The notes under the pieces are model-generated. The model worked only from the letters and a program-made list of their open reading frames with translations. It had not been told where the DNA came from and searched no databases. Below are positions 43,849-52,902 of a stretch of 64,000 bases of DNA, piece by piece (positions within the stretch are counted from its first letter, which is position 1; the number at the start of each line of letters is the position of its first letter). The DNA is from Limisphaera sp026417315 (GTDB lineage Bacteria > Verrucomicrobiota > Verrucomicrobiia > Limisphaerales > Limisphaeraceae). The DNA lies in contig NZ_JBMVQY010000001.1 of NCBI RefSeq assembly GCF_049537125.1, forward strand, positions 682,001 through 746,000, written 5' to 3'. Both the position numbers and the translations under genes were made by a program.

Positions 43849-46071
43849 TCACGGCCGAAGTCGGATGCGGTAAAATCGCGGCCCGGAGTTGGGATCGGGG
43901 ATCAACTCCCAGCCCCATGGAAAGGCCACCGGGTTGGTCCAGAGGACCGGGCTCCAGGTTTGCAGGTCGTGGGATTCCTCCAGTCCGTACTCCGGGCCCG
44001 GGGCGCCCGCCACCGTCAACACCAGGCGACCCTCGGGATCCCGCGCCAATTGCAGTTGCGGTTCCGGGATCGGCCGCACGATCAGGGTCAGCGTTTGCGT
44101 GGCGGACAGGGGCGGCTCGCCGTTGTCCATGACCGCGACTGCGACAGTCTGAGTGGTGCCGCCCAGGCTCACCGGAACGTGCCAGCGAAGCCACCCCGTT
44201 TCTTCCTCCAACGCCATTCCCATGGGCGCACTCAGCAAGGAGAATCGCAGACTTTGCGCCGGCAGATCCGGATCGCTCGCACGCAGGAGCCACGACCACT
44301 GCTGGCCGGCCATCAACTCCAGCGGAGGCACCGGCTCCCAGGCCGGGGGCCGATTCGGCGCGTTCGTGCTGCTGATCAGCACCACCACCGTCTCCGGCCC
44401 CAGTCGCCAGCCCGTGGCCGGATCCGTCGCCCACAACCGGAAATCTGCCAAGCCCACGGCTGTCGGAGCGGCGACGAAGATGGCCCGGTTGCCCTCCAGC
44501 CGCACCGTGCCGTTGGAGCCCGATTGGACTTCGAACTGCAGCCCGGTCCAGCCGCCCAACACCCCGGTCAGGTCCATTTCCACCGTACCGTTGCGCGGGC
44601 AGATGGCATGCGGCACGGCCCGCCAGTGCAAATACTCCTCCAGGCGTGTGTAACCGGTGGGCCCGATGAAGTTGCGATCGGACGAATCGCGTGGATTCAA
44701 CCCCAGTGCCAGCTCCCAAAAGTCCGGTATGCCGTCCAGATCGCTGTCCACCGGGGCCTCGGCGCCGGCCAGCGCGGGCCAACCCCGCACAAACACAAGG
44801 TCGGTTCCATTGACAGTGCGCACTTCGTAATCTTGCGTCTGAGAGGGATCCCCCACCGCGTCCACCAGCCGGCCCGTCTGATTCCTGACCGTGCCCAGAA
44901 TCCGGGCGTCCACGGCGTCCCGGGCCCGCGAGGCGCCACCCAGAGTGAGCACCCGCAGCGTTGCCGATCCGGGATCCTGAGCCGTCACTGTCAGGGGCCA
45001 CGGCCAGGAATCGAGACGCGTGTACCGTCCGCCGAACATGCCCCAGCCGGTGTTCACGCCATCGAACCGCCCGTCCCGATCCGCATCGATCCAATTGTCC
45101 TGTTGAAAGATCCAGGTGTTGGTGGTGCCGCCCTGGAAGGCGGTGGAGGGCGTGCGGGTGCTCGGCCCGGCGATCAGATGATTCCCCAGGTAAGCGAGCC
45201 GGTTGGTGAACCCTTGCGGGTTGTCGGCCAGATCGGTGGCGTCGTCGCCGGAATAGCCGGCCCGACTGCCCCAGTTGTAGATGACGTTGTTCACGAACTC
45301 CACCCGAAGCCGGTCGCCCAGCCGCGGATTCCGATTGTTGTGATGCGCATACAGGTTGCCGAAGAACGTCAAGATCCCGTCTCCATACCGCAGCAACGAG
45401 CCGTACCCGTGCGCCCCTTTGTCGTGTTGCGAGATGTTGAGGCTTTCGGTGATCCAGCAGTTTTGCACCGTCACCTGCGTGGAATGCGTGACCGAGAGGC
45501 ACTCGTCCACACTCCAGGAAGTCGACACATGATCCACGATCACGTTCGTGGCACGCACGATGGACAAGGCGTCCCCCTCGAAACTGGGATCCAGGTCCCC
45601 GGGCCGCACCCGAAGAAACCGCACGACCACGTCGCGGGCATCCGTAATGATCAGGGACCGTCGTCGCAACGTGATGCCCTCGCCCGGGGCCGTTTGCCCC
45701 GCCACGGTCAGATAACTCTTGTTGATCCGCAGATCGTTGCTGAGGGTAATCGTGCCGGAGACCACAAAGACGATCGTGCGCGGCCCGTTGGCCGACGCAA
45801 TCCCGTAACGCAACGTTCCAAATCGGCGCGGGTCACTGGAGCTGACGTAATCGGCCAGGTTCGTCACATAATACACGTCCCCGCCCCGCCCACCGCGTGC
45901 GCCCGCCCCTGCCCCCACGGCACCCGGAAAGGCCGGCTGAGCCCATGTGGCCACCGCCCACCCCAGCCCGCAGCCCAACAGCCAGGGCAGAAAGCGACCA
46001 TGGGCGGAAACCAGGCATGCTCGCCAGCGACCCCCGGGCCGCGTGCCGGGTCCGACTCTCTCGGTTGCCAC
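43849..46071 (-). CDS. Secreted PL1-type pectate-lyase-like protein with FYR tail
   Basis: A ~740-residue exported beta-helix protein resembling polysaccharide lyase family 1. Signatures are VIVDHVSTSWSVDECLS (the calcium and substrate WIDH-type region) and NRNPRLGDRLRVEFVNNVIY, which includes the Arg at the catalytic position. A calcium-loop motif (DSDLDGIPDFWELALG) and a cadherin-like domain follow, then the FYR module (YGLEESHDLQTWSPVL ... RFYRIRLRP). The start is uncertain: no ATG lies near the signal (RFLPWLLGCGLGWAVATWAQ). GTG 46071 gives a workable leader; ATG 46464 would require a long disordered extension. It probably cleaves pectin-like polymers outside the cell. Confidence 0.8.
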   Translation of the reverse strand: MATERVGPGTRPGGRWRACLVSAHGRFLPWLLGCGLGWAVATWAQPAFPGAVGAGAGARGGRGGDVYYVTNLADYVSSSDPRRFGTLRYGIASANGPRTIVFVVSGTITLSNDLRINKSYLTVAGQTAPGEGITLRRRSLIITDARDVVVRFLRVRPGDLDPSFEGDALSIVRATNVIVDHVSTSWSVDECLSVTHSTQVTVQNCWITESLNISQHDKGAHGYGSLLRYGDGILTFFGNLYAHHNNRNPRLGDRLRVEFVNNVIYNWGSRAGYSGDDATDLADNPQGFTNRLAYLGNHLIAGPSTRTPSTAFQGGTTNTWIFQQDNWIDADRDGRFDGVNTGWGMFGGRYTRLDSWPWPLTVTAQDPGSATLRVLTLGGASRARDAVDARILGTVRNQTGRLVDAVGDPSQTQDYEVRTVNGTDLVFVRGWPALAGAEAPVDSDLDGIPDFWELALGLNPRDSSDRNFIGPTGYTRLEEYLHWRAVPHAICPRNGTVEMDLTGVLGGWTGLQFEVQSGSNGTVRLEGNRAIFVAAPTAVGLADFRLWATDPATGWRLGPETVVVLISSTNAPNRPPAWEPVPPLELMAGQQWSWLLRASDPDLPAQSLRFSLLSAPMGMALEEETGWLRWHVPVSLGGTTQTVAVAVMDNGEPPLSATQTLTLIVRPIPEPQLQLARDPEGRLVLTVAGAPGPEYGLEESHDLQTWSPVLWTNPVAFPWGWELIPDPNSGPRFYRIRLRP

Positions 46072-46431
46072 AGCACTCCGCGGCCCGACATTCCCGGTTT
46101 CGTCCGCGCCCGAGTCTGGGCCGGCCGTCTCAGCCTTCCGGGGCCCCGGCCTTTCCCCACGCGGGAGAGGAGGGGCATCCTCCCGCTCTGAAGCCGGCCG
46201 TTTGTCGGCCGTGCAGGCTTTCCTCCTTGTGGCAACAGCAGGCGGTTTCGCGGCCATTCGCAGACAAGAATTTACACCCCGTGCTGCGGGTCCCAAACAT
46301 GCGTTTGTGCACAGTGTCCCTTCGGTTGTGCACCGACGGCTGCCGGCGGGACGCCCGCGGAGACGCAAGGACTCTCCTGATCGCATCCCCGGGCTTGCCA
46401 CACTGCAGCCCCGGGGGCTACATGGGTCCTC
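46072..46431. other. Divergent promoter region
   Basis: 360 bases between the pectate-lyase-like gene (leftward) and the hydrolase gene (rightward). Part stays open in the lyase frame without coding character. No clear promoter boxes or operators were recognised. Confidence 0.35.
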
Positions 46432-47853
46432 ATGAAACGCAGCCTGCACGCGTGGCTCCCTCACGCGGCCCTGAGCGCCGGCTTAATGTGTCTGTTCCAG
46501 CCCGCAAACCTGCCGGCACAGGTTCAGCTCCTCCCCCCGGCCCACACCCCGGAGGGAATCACCCTGCGATGGACCCGGGTCGAAACGGGCTTGGCCTACA
46601 CCGTCCAAGCCCGGGATCGCCTGGCAGGCGGGCTCTGGCTGCTGCCCGATCTCACCACCGACTGGCCGGTTTCATCCACGCAATGGACCGACCCGGTTGC
46701 CGCCCGGTCGAGCCGCTTTTATCGGCTGCTGGTGGTTCCGGCGGCAGACCGGGGTCGATTGCTCGCCAGCCAGTTTCAACGCACGCTGAGTCGGTTCGAG
46801 ATCAGTCTGCTCCTGCAACTGGCGGGCGTGCCCTTGACCCCGTTCCACGACGTGCACCTGTACAGCTTCCGGTACGAAACCATCGGCCCCTGGGGCGAAC
46901 GCACCCTTGCCTCGGCAGCTTTGGCCGTCCCCGCCACGCGCGGCATCGCCTGGCCCCTGCTGAGCTATCAGCACGGCACCATCGTTCGGACCAACGACGC
47001 CCCCTCGCGCATGAATCTCACGGGTGAACTCGGCGTCGGCGTTGTCTTCGCCGCGCGCGGGTTCGTCGCCGTCCTGCCGGACTATCTGGGGCTGGGCGAT
47101 TCCCCCGGCCTGCACCCGTATCATCATGCCCGGTCGGAGGCCACCGCCGGCCTCGATGCCCTGCGGGCCGCCCGAACGCTCTGCGCCCAACAATCCATCC
47201 CCCTCAACGGCCAGCTCTTTTTGGCCGGCTATTCCCAGGGCGGCCACGCCACTCTGGCCCTCCACCGCGAAATCGAATTCTTTCACACCAACGAATTTGA
47301 CCTGACGGCCTCGGCCCCCATGGCCGGCGCCTACGACCTGTCCGGTGTCACCACCGACGACGTCCTCAGCGGCCGGCCCCAACCAAACCCCTACTACTTT
47401 GCCTACCTGCTGGCCGCCTACCAAAGCGTGTATCAACTGACCAACCGGCTGGCCGACCTGCTCGCGCCCCCCTATGACACGCTGTTGCCACCGTTGTTTA
47501 ATGGGAACTACGGCGGCAGCGAGCTGAACGCCATTCTGCCCTCCGATCCCCTGCAAATCCTCAAGCCGGAAGTCCTGGCCGCCTTTCGCGCCGATCCGGA
47601 ACATCCCCTGCGGCTGGCCCTGCGCCAGAACGATCTGCATCGCTGGCGCCCCACCCGACCCCTGCGACTCTACCATTGTTCCGGAGATCGAGATGTGATT
47701 TACGCCAACTCCACCGTGGCCCTGCAAAGTTTCCATCAACAGGGCGCCACACACGTGCAACTGCTCAATCCCCTGCCCGGCGGCGATCACGGCGCCTGCG
47801 TGTATCCCAGCCTGCTGGACGCCCTGGCCTGGTTCGAAACCCTCCGCCGCTGA
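46432..47853 (+). CDS. Secreted alpha/beta hydrolase (lipase/esterase-like) with N-terminal FYR-type module
   Basis: A 473-residue exported hydrolase. The signal is followed by a ~70-residue module ending SSRFYRLLVVP, the same kind of FYR module that other secreted proteins here carry at the C-terminus, but placed in front. The catalytic domain has the nucleophile elbow GYSQGG, an acid candidate in CSGDRDVIYANS and His in GGDHGAC, in the order of the alpha/beta fold, plus YQHGTI as probable oxyanion-hole region. The architecture resembles secretory lipases acting on esters. Start ATG 46432 (MKRSLHAWLPHAALSAG). It is convergent with the SxtJ-like gene, 46 bases away. Confidence 0.82.
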   Translation: MKRSLHAWLPHAALSAGLMCLFQPANLPAQVQLLPPAHTPEGITLRWTRVETGLAYTVQARDRLAGGLWLLPDLTTDWPVSSTQWTDPVAARSSRFYRLLVVPAADRGRLLASQFQRTLSRFEISLLLQLAGVPLTPFHDVHLYSFRYETIGPWGERTLASAALAVPATRGIAWPLLSYQHGTIVRTNDAPSRMNLTGELGVGVVFAARGFVAVLPDYLGLGDSPGLHPYHHARSEATAGLDALRAARTLCAQQSIPLNGQLFLAGYSQGGHATLALHREIEFFHTNEFDLTASAPMAGAYDLSGVTTDDVLSGRPQPNPYYFAYLLAAYQSVYQLTNRLADLLAPPYDTLLPPLFNGNYGGSELNAILPSDPLQILKPEVLAAFRADPEHPLRLALRQNDLHRWRPTRPLRLYHCSGDRDVIYANSTVALQSFHQQGATHVQLLNPLPGGDHGACVYPSLLDALAWFETLRR

Positions 47854-47899
47854 GCAGTCCGGACTCGACCGGCAAGGGCGGCCGGACCCGCGGCCTTTC

Positions 47900-48301
47900 T
47901 CAAAACATCCGTTCCAACGACGTCGGCGGGGGCGATTTGTGCCAGTACGACGAAGCCCCTGCATCGCGCCGCAAACGCAACAAGTCCCGACCCTGACGGC
48001 GCAGGAGCCATCCCATGGGCACCACCACCAGCCAGAAAATCATCGTCAGCACCGCATAACCCAGCGCCCGCGCAACCTGAAAGCCCACCCACACCCCGGC
48101 CCGATAATACCCGCGGAACCGTTCGGGCCGCACGCACGCAACCACCGCCACGCCCGCCAGGATCAGGGTGATCCCCACCCAAAGTCCCCAGGGAATCCAA
48201 CCCCGCCAGGCACCATACCCGCTCAGCAACCAGGGCGGCGGCAGCGTCAGCAGCGTGAACTTCCGCCATTCCCGGGGATCCTCTCGATACTCCAGGCGCA
48301 T
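47900..48301 (-). CDS. SxtJ-family membrane protein
   Basis: A 133-residue protein with hydrophobic segments IPWGLWVGITLILAGVAVVA and ALGYAVLTMIFWLVVVPMGW and a basic C-terminal tail. Size, topology and position directly after a carbamoyltransferase match the SxtJ family, named from the saxitoxin cluster but widespread beside NodU/CmcH-type carbamoyltransferases. Only three bases separate the upstream stop from its ATG, so it is translationally linked. Function is not established. Confidence 0.8.
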   Translation of the reverse strand: MRLEYREDPREWRKFTLLTLPPPWLLSGYGAWRGWIPWGLWVGITLILAGVAVVACVRPERFRGYYRAGVWVGFQVARALGYAVLTMIFWLVVVPMGWLLRRQGRDLLRLRRDAGASSYWHKSPPPTSLERMF

Positions 48302-48304
48302 GAC

Positions 48305-50155
48305 TCAATCCGGTTGCAGGGCCACCCGCCGTTCCACCCGCCGGCGCGGTTGGGCCGCTCGTTCGAGGAGAAAACTTCCGATGACCAGCGTGTCCATCTC
48401 CGTGTTCACAAAACAGCGGTAGGCGTCGTCCGGTGTGCAGACGATCGGCTCCCCGCGCACGTTGAACGAGGTGTTGATCAGGACAGGGCAACCCGAGGCC
48501 CGCTCCCACCGCTCCAACAACGCATCGAACAACGGAAACCGCCGGGCGTCCACCGTCTGAATCCGCGCCGAATAATCCACGTGGGTAATCGCCGGCAGCA
48601 CCGACCGTTCCGCCTTCAACAACTCCAAACCGGTCAACCCCTCCGGGATGGGCCGACGCCATTCCGGTCGCAACGGCGCCACCAGGAGCATGTACGGCGA
48701 TTCCACCTCCAGCTCGAAAAACTCCGAGACCCGATGCCGCCGCACCGCCGGCGCAAAGGGTCGAAACGATTCCCGAAACTTCACTTTCAGGTTCATCACC
48801 GACTGCATCCGCGGCGACCGCGGGTCTCCGAGGATCGAACGGCATCCCAGCGCCCGGGGACCGAACTCCATTCGGCCCTGGAACCATCCCACCACCTTCT
48901 CCTGCAGCAAATGCTCCACCGTGGCGTCCAGCAAAGCGTCCCGGTCGAGTCGGCGGTACACAGCTCCATGCTCGCGCAACACGGCCTCGATCTCTTCATC
49001 CGAGAATTCCGGGCCCAGCAGGGCCCCCTCCATGGCGTCCCGCTCCAGCCGGTCCTCCTCGGCATCCTGCAGGGCTTCGTACCACCTGGGTCCCTGTGCC
49101 TGATGCCAGGCCTCCAGGGCCGCGCCCAAAGCGCCCCCGGCATCGCTGGCCGCCGGTTGCACCCACAGCCGTTCAAAACCTGCCTCCCGCAAGATCCGGC
49201 CATTGGCCACGCAGTTCAGCGCCACTCCGCCGGCCATGCAGAGGTTCCGTTGCCCCGTCCGTTCGCGCGCCCGCCGTGCCAAGCGCAGCAGGATCTCCTC
49301 GGTCACCACTTGGATCGACCGCGCCACGTCCATGTGCCGGGGCTCGATCGGCCCCTCCGGCATGCGCGGCGGGCCGCCGAACAGCCGGTGGAACCGTTCG
49401 TTGGTCATGGTCGTGCCGGTCAGGAAATTGAAATACTCCAAATTGAGCCAAAACGAGCCGTCCGGTTTGAGATCCACGAGTTCCCGGAGAATCGTCTCCA
49501 CAAAGCGCGGCTGGCCATAGGGAGCCAGCCCCATGAGTTTGTACTCGCCCGAATTGATGCGGAACCCGCAATACGCCGTAAACGCCGAGTACAGCAGTCC
49601 CAACGAATGCGGAAAACGCAGTTCCTCCCACAACTCCACCGAACGGTCGCGTCCCACGCCGATCGTGGTGGTGGCCCACTCGCCCACCCCGTCCACCGTC
49701 AGGATTGCCGCTTCCCGGAACGGGGAAGGGTAAAACGCGCTGGCCGCGTGCGCCTGATGGTGCCCGGTAAAGACAATGGGCGTGTCGGGCCGCAGCCCGG
49801 GCAGGGCCCTTCGAATTGTGCGGCGCAAATCCAGTTTCTCGCTCAACCAACTGGACAAAACCACGGGAAAGGTTCGCCACCCTCCGGGCGCCACCGCCAG
49901 GTAGGTCTCCAGCAAACGGGCGAACTTGAGCAGCGGCTTGTCATAGAAGACCACCAGGTCCAGGTCCGCCTCCGACAGGCCCGCCTGCCGCAGGCAGTAC
50001 GCAATGGCCTGGCGCGGAAAATCCGGATCGTTTTTTCGTCGGCTGAACCGTTCCTCTTGGGCGGCGGCCACGATGCGGCCGTCCTGCAACAAGGCGGCTG
50101 CCGAGTCGTGGTAATACGCCGAAATGCCCAGGATATGGCGGGGGACCGCTGTCAC
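48305..50155 (-). CDS. Carbamoyltransferase (NodU/CmcH family)
   Basis: A 616-residue enzyme that transfers carbamoyl from carbamoyl phosphate to hydroxyl groups of sugars or metabolites through a carbamoyl-adenylate. The N-terminal ASKHA-type domain has ILGISAYYHDSAAALL, QEERFSRRK and HHQAHAASAF, with an iron-binding His pair. The GVALNCVANG loop and EFGPRALGCRSILGDPR, the adenylate-site signature, follow. The C-terminal part (REPIVCTPDDAYRCF) is as in NodU. It is the middle gene of a three-gene cassette with DUF5989- and SxtJ-like membrane proteins, an association found in several phyla and often linked to surface glycan or lipid modification; the acceptor here is unknown. Confidence 0.93.
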   Translation of the reverse strand: MTAVPRHILGISAYYHDSAAALLQDGRIVAAAQEERFSRRKNDPDFPRQAIAYCLRQAGLSEADLDLVVFYDKPLLKFARLLETYLAVAPGGWRTFPVVLSSWLSEKLDLRRTIRRALPGLRPDTPIVFTGHHQAHAASAFYPSPFREAAILTVDGVGEWATTTIGVGRDRSVELWEELRFPHSLGLLYSAFTAYCGFRINSGEYKLMGLAPYGQPRFVETILRELVDLKPDGSFWLNLEYFNFLTGTTMTNERFHRLFGGPPRMPEGPIEPRHMDVARSIQVVTEEILLRLARRARERTGQRNLCMAGGVALNCVANGRILREAGFERLWVQPAASDAGGALGAALEAWHQAQGPRWYEALQDAEEDRLERDAMEGALLGPEFSDEEIEAVLREHGAVYRRLDRDALLDATVEHLLQEKVVGWFQGRMEFGPRALGCRSILGDPRSPRMQSVMNLKVKFRESFRPFAPAVRRHRVSEFFELEVESPYMLLVAPLRPEWRRPIPEGLTGLELLKAERSVLPAITHVDYSARIQTVDARRFPLFDALLERWERASGCPVLINTSFNVRGEPIVCTPDDAYRCFVNTEMDTLVIGSFLLERAAQPRRRVERRVALQPD

Positions 50156-50213
50156 GGCACGGATCTCCAGTGGCCGGGCTGGGGCGGCCGCACGCGCGTG
50201 CCGCCCGGGACCG

Positions 50214-50366
50214 TCACATGAAGGGATACAACGCCCACACGATTCCGCCGCTGGAGGTAAAGATCAGCACCGCACCCACACCCAACAACAACACGACCAA
50301 CGGGACCAGCCACCATTTCTTTTCGCGGCGCGCAAATGCCAGAAACTCTTTGAGCAACGCCCACAT
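50214..50366 (-). CDS. DUF5989-family small membrane protein
   Basis: A 50-residue protein with start ATG 50366 and a GGGAG ribosome-binding site upstream. The layout is a helical positively charged N-terminus (LLKEFLAFARREKKWW), one membrane helix (LVPLVVLLLGVGAVLIF) and a short end. Small proteins of this type sit next to carbamoyltransferase and SxtJ genes in many genomes. Upstream in-frame codons belong to the antisense of the TrpB2 gene and are not part of it. It lies 58 bases before the carbamoyltransferase start. Confidence 0.8.
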   Translation of the reverse strand: MWALLKEFLAFARREKKWWLVPLVVLLLGVGAVLIFTSSGGIVWALYPFM

Positions 50367-50630
50367 GAACCGCTCCCACCTTACGGCCTGGGCCTCCCTT
50401 TGACAACCGACATCCCTTCTCCACGCCCCGCTTGGTCGCAAGCGGCCGTCACTGAACGCCATGGCCCCACCTTGGCCGTCGCAACCCAAAGTCTGGCCGC
50501 CCCCGTGCCGCTGCGCCGACTCCGCGCAGGTCGGTGCTTCTGGCTTCACAAATTCACGTTGACGTCCCCTCGGGCAGCCGGGTATGGATGGCGGGCGACA
50601 TTTTTTTGGGCCTTTGAACTCAACCGATCC

Positions 50631-51965
50631 ATGAGTCAACGCATTCAGTTCACCCTGCCACAGTCGGAAATCCCTGCCGCCTGGTACAACCTGCTGGCCG
50701 ATCTGCCGGAGCCCCTGCCCCCGCCCCTGCATCCGGCCACCCGTCAGCCGGTGACGCCGGACATGCTCACGGCCATTTTCCCGGAGAACCTGGTGCAACA
50801 AGAGGTCAGCCCCGAGCGCTGGATCGAGATTCCCGAGCCGGTTCGGCAGGTCTATGCGCTGTGGCGCCCCACCCCGTTGCTGCGGGCCGTGCGGCTCGAG
50901 CAAGCCCTCCAAACCCCGGCGCACATCTACTACAAGTACGAAGGGGTCAGCCCGGCCGGCAGTCACAAGCCCAACACCGCCGTCGCCCAGGCCTGGTACA
51001 ACAAACAGGCCGGGACGCGTCGTCTGGCCACCGAGACCGGGGCCGGCCAGTGGGGTTCTTCCCTGGCCTTTGCCTGCCGTCTCTTCGGCCTGGAATGCGT
51101 CGTGTACATGGTCAAGGTCAGCTTCCAGCAAAAGCCCTACCGCAAACTGCTCATGCAAACCTGGGGCGCCACGGTCCACGCCAGTCCCAGTGAGCAGACC
51201 GAGTACGGTCGCCGCGTGCTCCGGGAAGATCCCAACTGCCCGGGCAGCCTCGGCATCGCCATCAGCGAAGCCATCGAGGACACCCTCCAACATCCCGGCA
51301 CCAAGTACTCGCTCGGCAGCGTCCTCAACCACGTCTGTCTGCACCAAACCGTCATCGGACAGGAGGTCCTCAAGCAGATGGAACTGGCGGGCGAAGAACC
51401 CGATGTCGTCATCGGCTGCGTCGGCGGCGGGAGCAACTTTGCCGGACTGACCTTTCCGTTCGTGCGCCGGAAAATCACCGAAAAGAAAACGACGCGCATC
51501 GTGGCCGTGGAACCCACCGCCTGCGCCTCCCTCACCAAGGGCGAGTTGCGGTATGACTTCGGGGACACGGCCGAGATGACGCCGCTGCTCATGATGTACA
51601 CCCTGGGCCACAAGTTCATTCCGCCCAGGATCCACGCCGGTGGGCTCCGCTACCATGGCATGGCCCCGCTGGTGAGCCATCTCAAGAAACTCAACCTCAT
51701 CGACGCCGTGGCCTATCCGCAGACCCGCGTCTTCGAAGCCGCGGTGCTCTTTGCCCGCACCGAGGGCATCGTGCCCGCCCCCGAGCCCTCCCACGCCATC
51801 GCCGCCGTGATCGACGAGGCCATTCGTGCCCGTGAGGAGGGCAAACCCAGGGTCATCCTGTTCAACCTCTGCGGCCATGGCCTGCTCGATCTTTCTGCCT
51901 ACGACCTTTACCTGAGCGGGCAGATGAAAGACACGGACAACGGCAACGGCAACGCCCAATCATGA
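50631..51965 (+). CDS. trpB: TrpB2-type tryptophan synthase beta-like PLP enzyme
   Basis: A 444-residue pyridoxal-phosphate enzyme that condenses indole with serine. It is the TrpB2 (standalone) type rather than the canonical TrpA-bound type: it has the extended N-terminus with IPAAWYNLLADLPEPLPP and the PLP lysine in GSHKPNTA. The phosphate-binding GGGSNF loop and a C-terminal CGHGLLDL follow. No trpA or other trp gene is nearby, fitting a TrpB2 that salvages indole or acts on another substrate. Start ATG 50631. It is divergent from the DUF5989/carbamoyltransferase cassette across 264 bases, and its stop overlaps the next gene's ATG by four bases. Confidence 0.92.
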   Translation: MSQRIQFTLPQSEIPAAWYNLLADLPEPLPPPLHPATRQPVTPDMLTAIFPENLVQQEVSPERWIEIPEPVRQVYALWRPTPLLRAVRLEQALQTPAHIYYKYEGVSPAGSHKPNTAVAQAWYNKQAGTRRLATETGAGQWGSSLAFACRLFGLECVVYMVKVSFQQKPYRKLLMQTWGATVHASPSEQTEYGRRVLREDPNCPGSLGIAISEAIEDTLQHPGTKYSLGSVLNHVCLHQTVIGQEVLKQMELAGEEPDVVIGCVGGGSNFAGLTFPFVRRKITEKKTTRIVAVEPTACASLTKGELRYDFGDTAEMTPLLMMYTLGHKFIPPRIHAGGLRYHGMAPLVSHLKKLNLIDAVAYPQTRVFEAAVLFARTEGIVPAPEPSHAIAAVIDEAIRAREEGKPRVILFNLCGHGLLDLSAYDLYLSGQMKDTDNGNGNAQS

Positions 51966-52864
51966 AACGCCTCCTGCTTCTGGTCGGGACCGCCGGGCTC
52001 CTGGCGGTCGCGGTTTCCCGCACTCATGCCCAACCCTCGGCCCACTATCCGCCAGGGATCGAGGGCATCAAGGCAGGGACCCTGCCGCCCCCCGGCGTCT
52101 ATCTGCGCGATTACAACCTGTTCTACTACGCTGACCGCCGCAATGATGCCGGGGGCGATGAAATCGCGGCGGCCGATCCGCGCGCCTTCATTTACGCCAA
52201 TGTGCCCCGGCTGTTGTGGATCACGGACTGGAAGCTGCTGGGCGGTCACGTGGGTGTGGATGCTCTCCTGCCTCTGACCTACACCGACCTGCGCATCAAC
52301 ACCCCGGGTGGGCGCGTCGACGACAGCACCTTCGGCGTGGGCGACCTCTTCGCAGAGGTCACCGTCTCGTGGCATCTCCCCCAGGCTGACTTTGCCATCG
52401 GCTACGGGCCCTGGGCGCCCACCGGCGACTCGTCCGCCACGGATCCCACGGCGCCCGGCGCCGGTTTCTGGACCCACCTGTTCACTGCCGGCATGACCTG
52501 GTACATGGACCCCGAGCGACGTTGGGCCCTCGCGGCTCTCTGCCGCTACGAGATCAACCACGACAAGCGCGACATGGACTTCCGGCCCGGTCAGGTCTTC
52601 ACCGTGGATTACGGCCTGAGCTATGCCGTGACGCCGGCCATCGACGTCGGGTTGGCCGGTTACTTCCAAACCCAGACCACGCGCAACCGCGGCAGCGACT
52701 CGCCCTCGGCCGCCAAAGACAAAGTGGCCGGCATCGGCCCGGAAGTGGTGCTGTTCTGCTCCAGGCTGGGCCTGTTCACCTCCATCCGCTATCACTACGA
52801 GTTTCTGGCGGAGGACCGGCTGCAGGGTCACACCGGCGTGATCACTCTGACCCGGCGCTTCTGA
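51962..52864 (+). CDS. SphA / phenol-degradation-type outer-membrane beta-barrel protein
   Basis: A 300-residue exported protein with a signal peptide (MKRLLLLVGTAGLLAVAVSR), ending in alternating beta strands and a C-terminal aromatic (LTRRF), typical of outer-membrane barrels. The pattern GIEGIKAGTLPPPGVYLRDY and the W-rich strands fit the Phenol_MetA_deg/SphA family, proteins often found near hydrophobic-substrate degradation genes. The ATG overlaps the trpB2 stop (ATGA), so it is co-translated with it. A role in uptake of an aromatic substrate such as indole is inference only. Confidence 0.78.
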   Translation: MKRLLLLVGTAGLLAVAVSRTHAQPSAHYPPGIEGIKAGTLPPPGVYLRDYNLFYYADRRNDAGGDEIAAADPRAFIYANVPRLLWITDWKLLGGHVGVDALLPLTYTDLRINTPGGRVDDSTFGVGDLFAEVTVSWHLPQADFAIGYGPWAPTGDSSATDPTAPGAGFWTHLFTAGMTWYMDPERRWALAALCRYEINHDKRDMDFRPGQVFTVDYGLSYAVTPAIDVGLAGYFQTQTTRNRGSDSPSAAKDKVAGIGPEVVLFCSRLGLFTSIRYHYEFLAEDRLQGHTGVITLTRRF

Positions 52865-52902
52865 GTGCGCGGGCGGCCCGAGCGGCCGCGTCCCGGCACC
52901 AT

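Noticed and set aside
47939..50221. A 760-codon rightward frame opposite the carbamoyltransferase
   Set aside because: Antisense shadow; Arg/Pro/Gln-rich without motifs.
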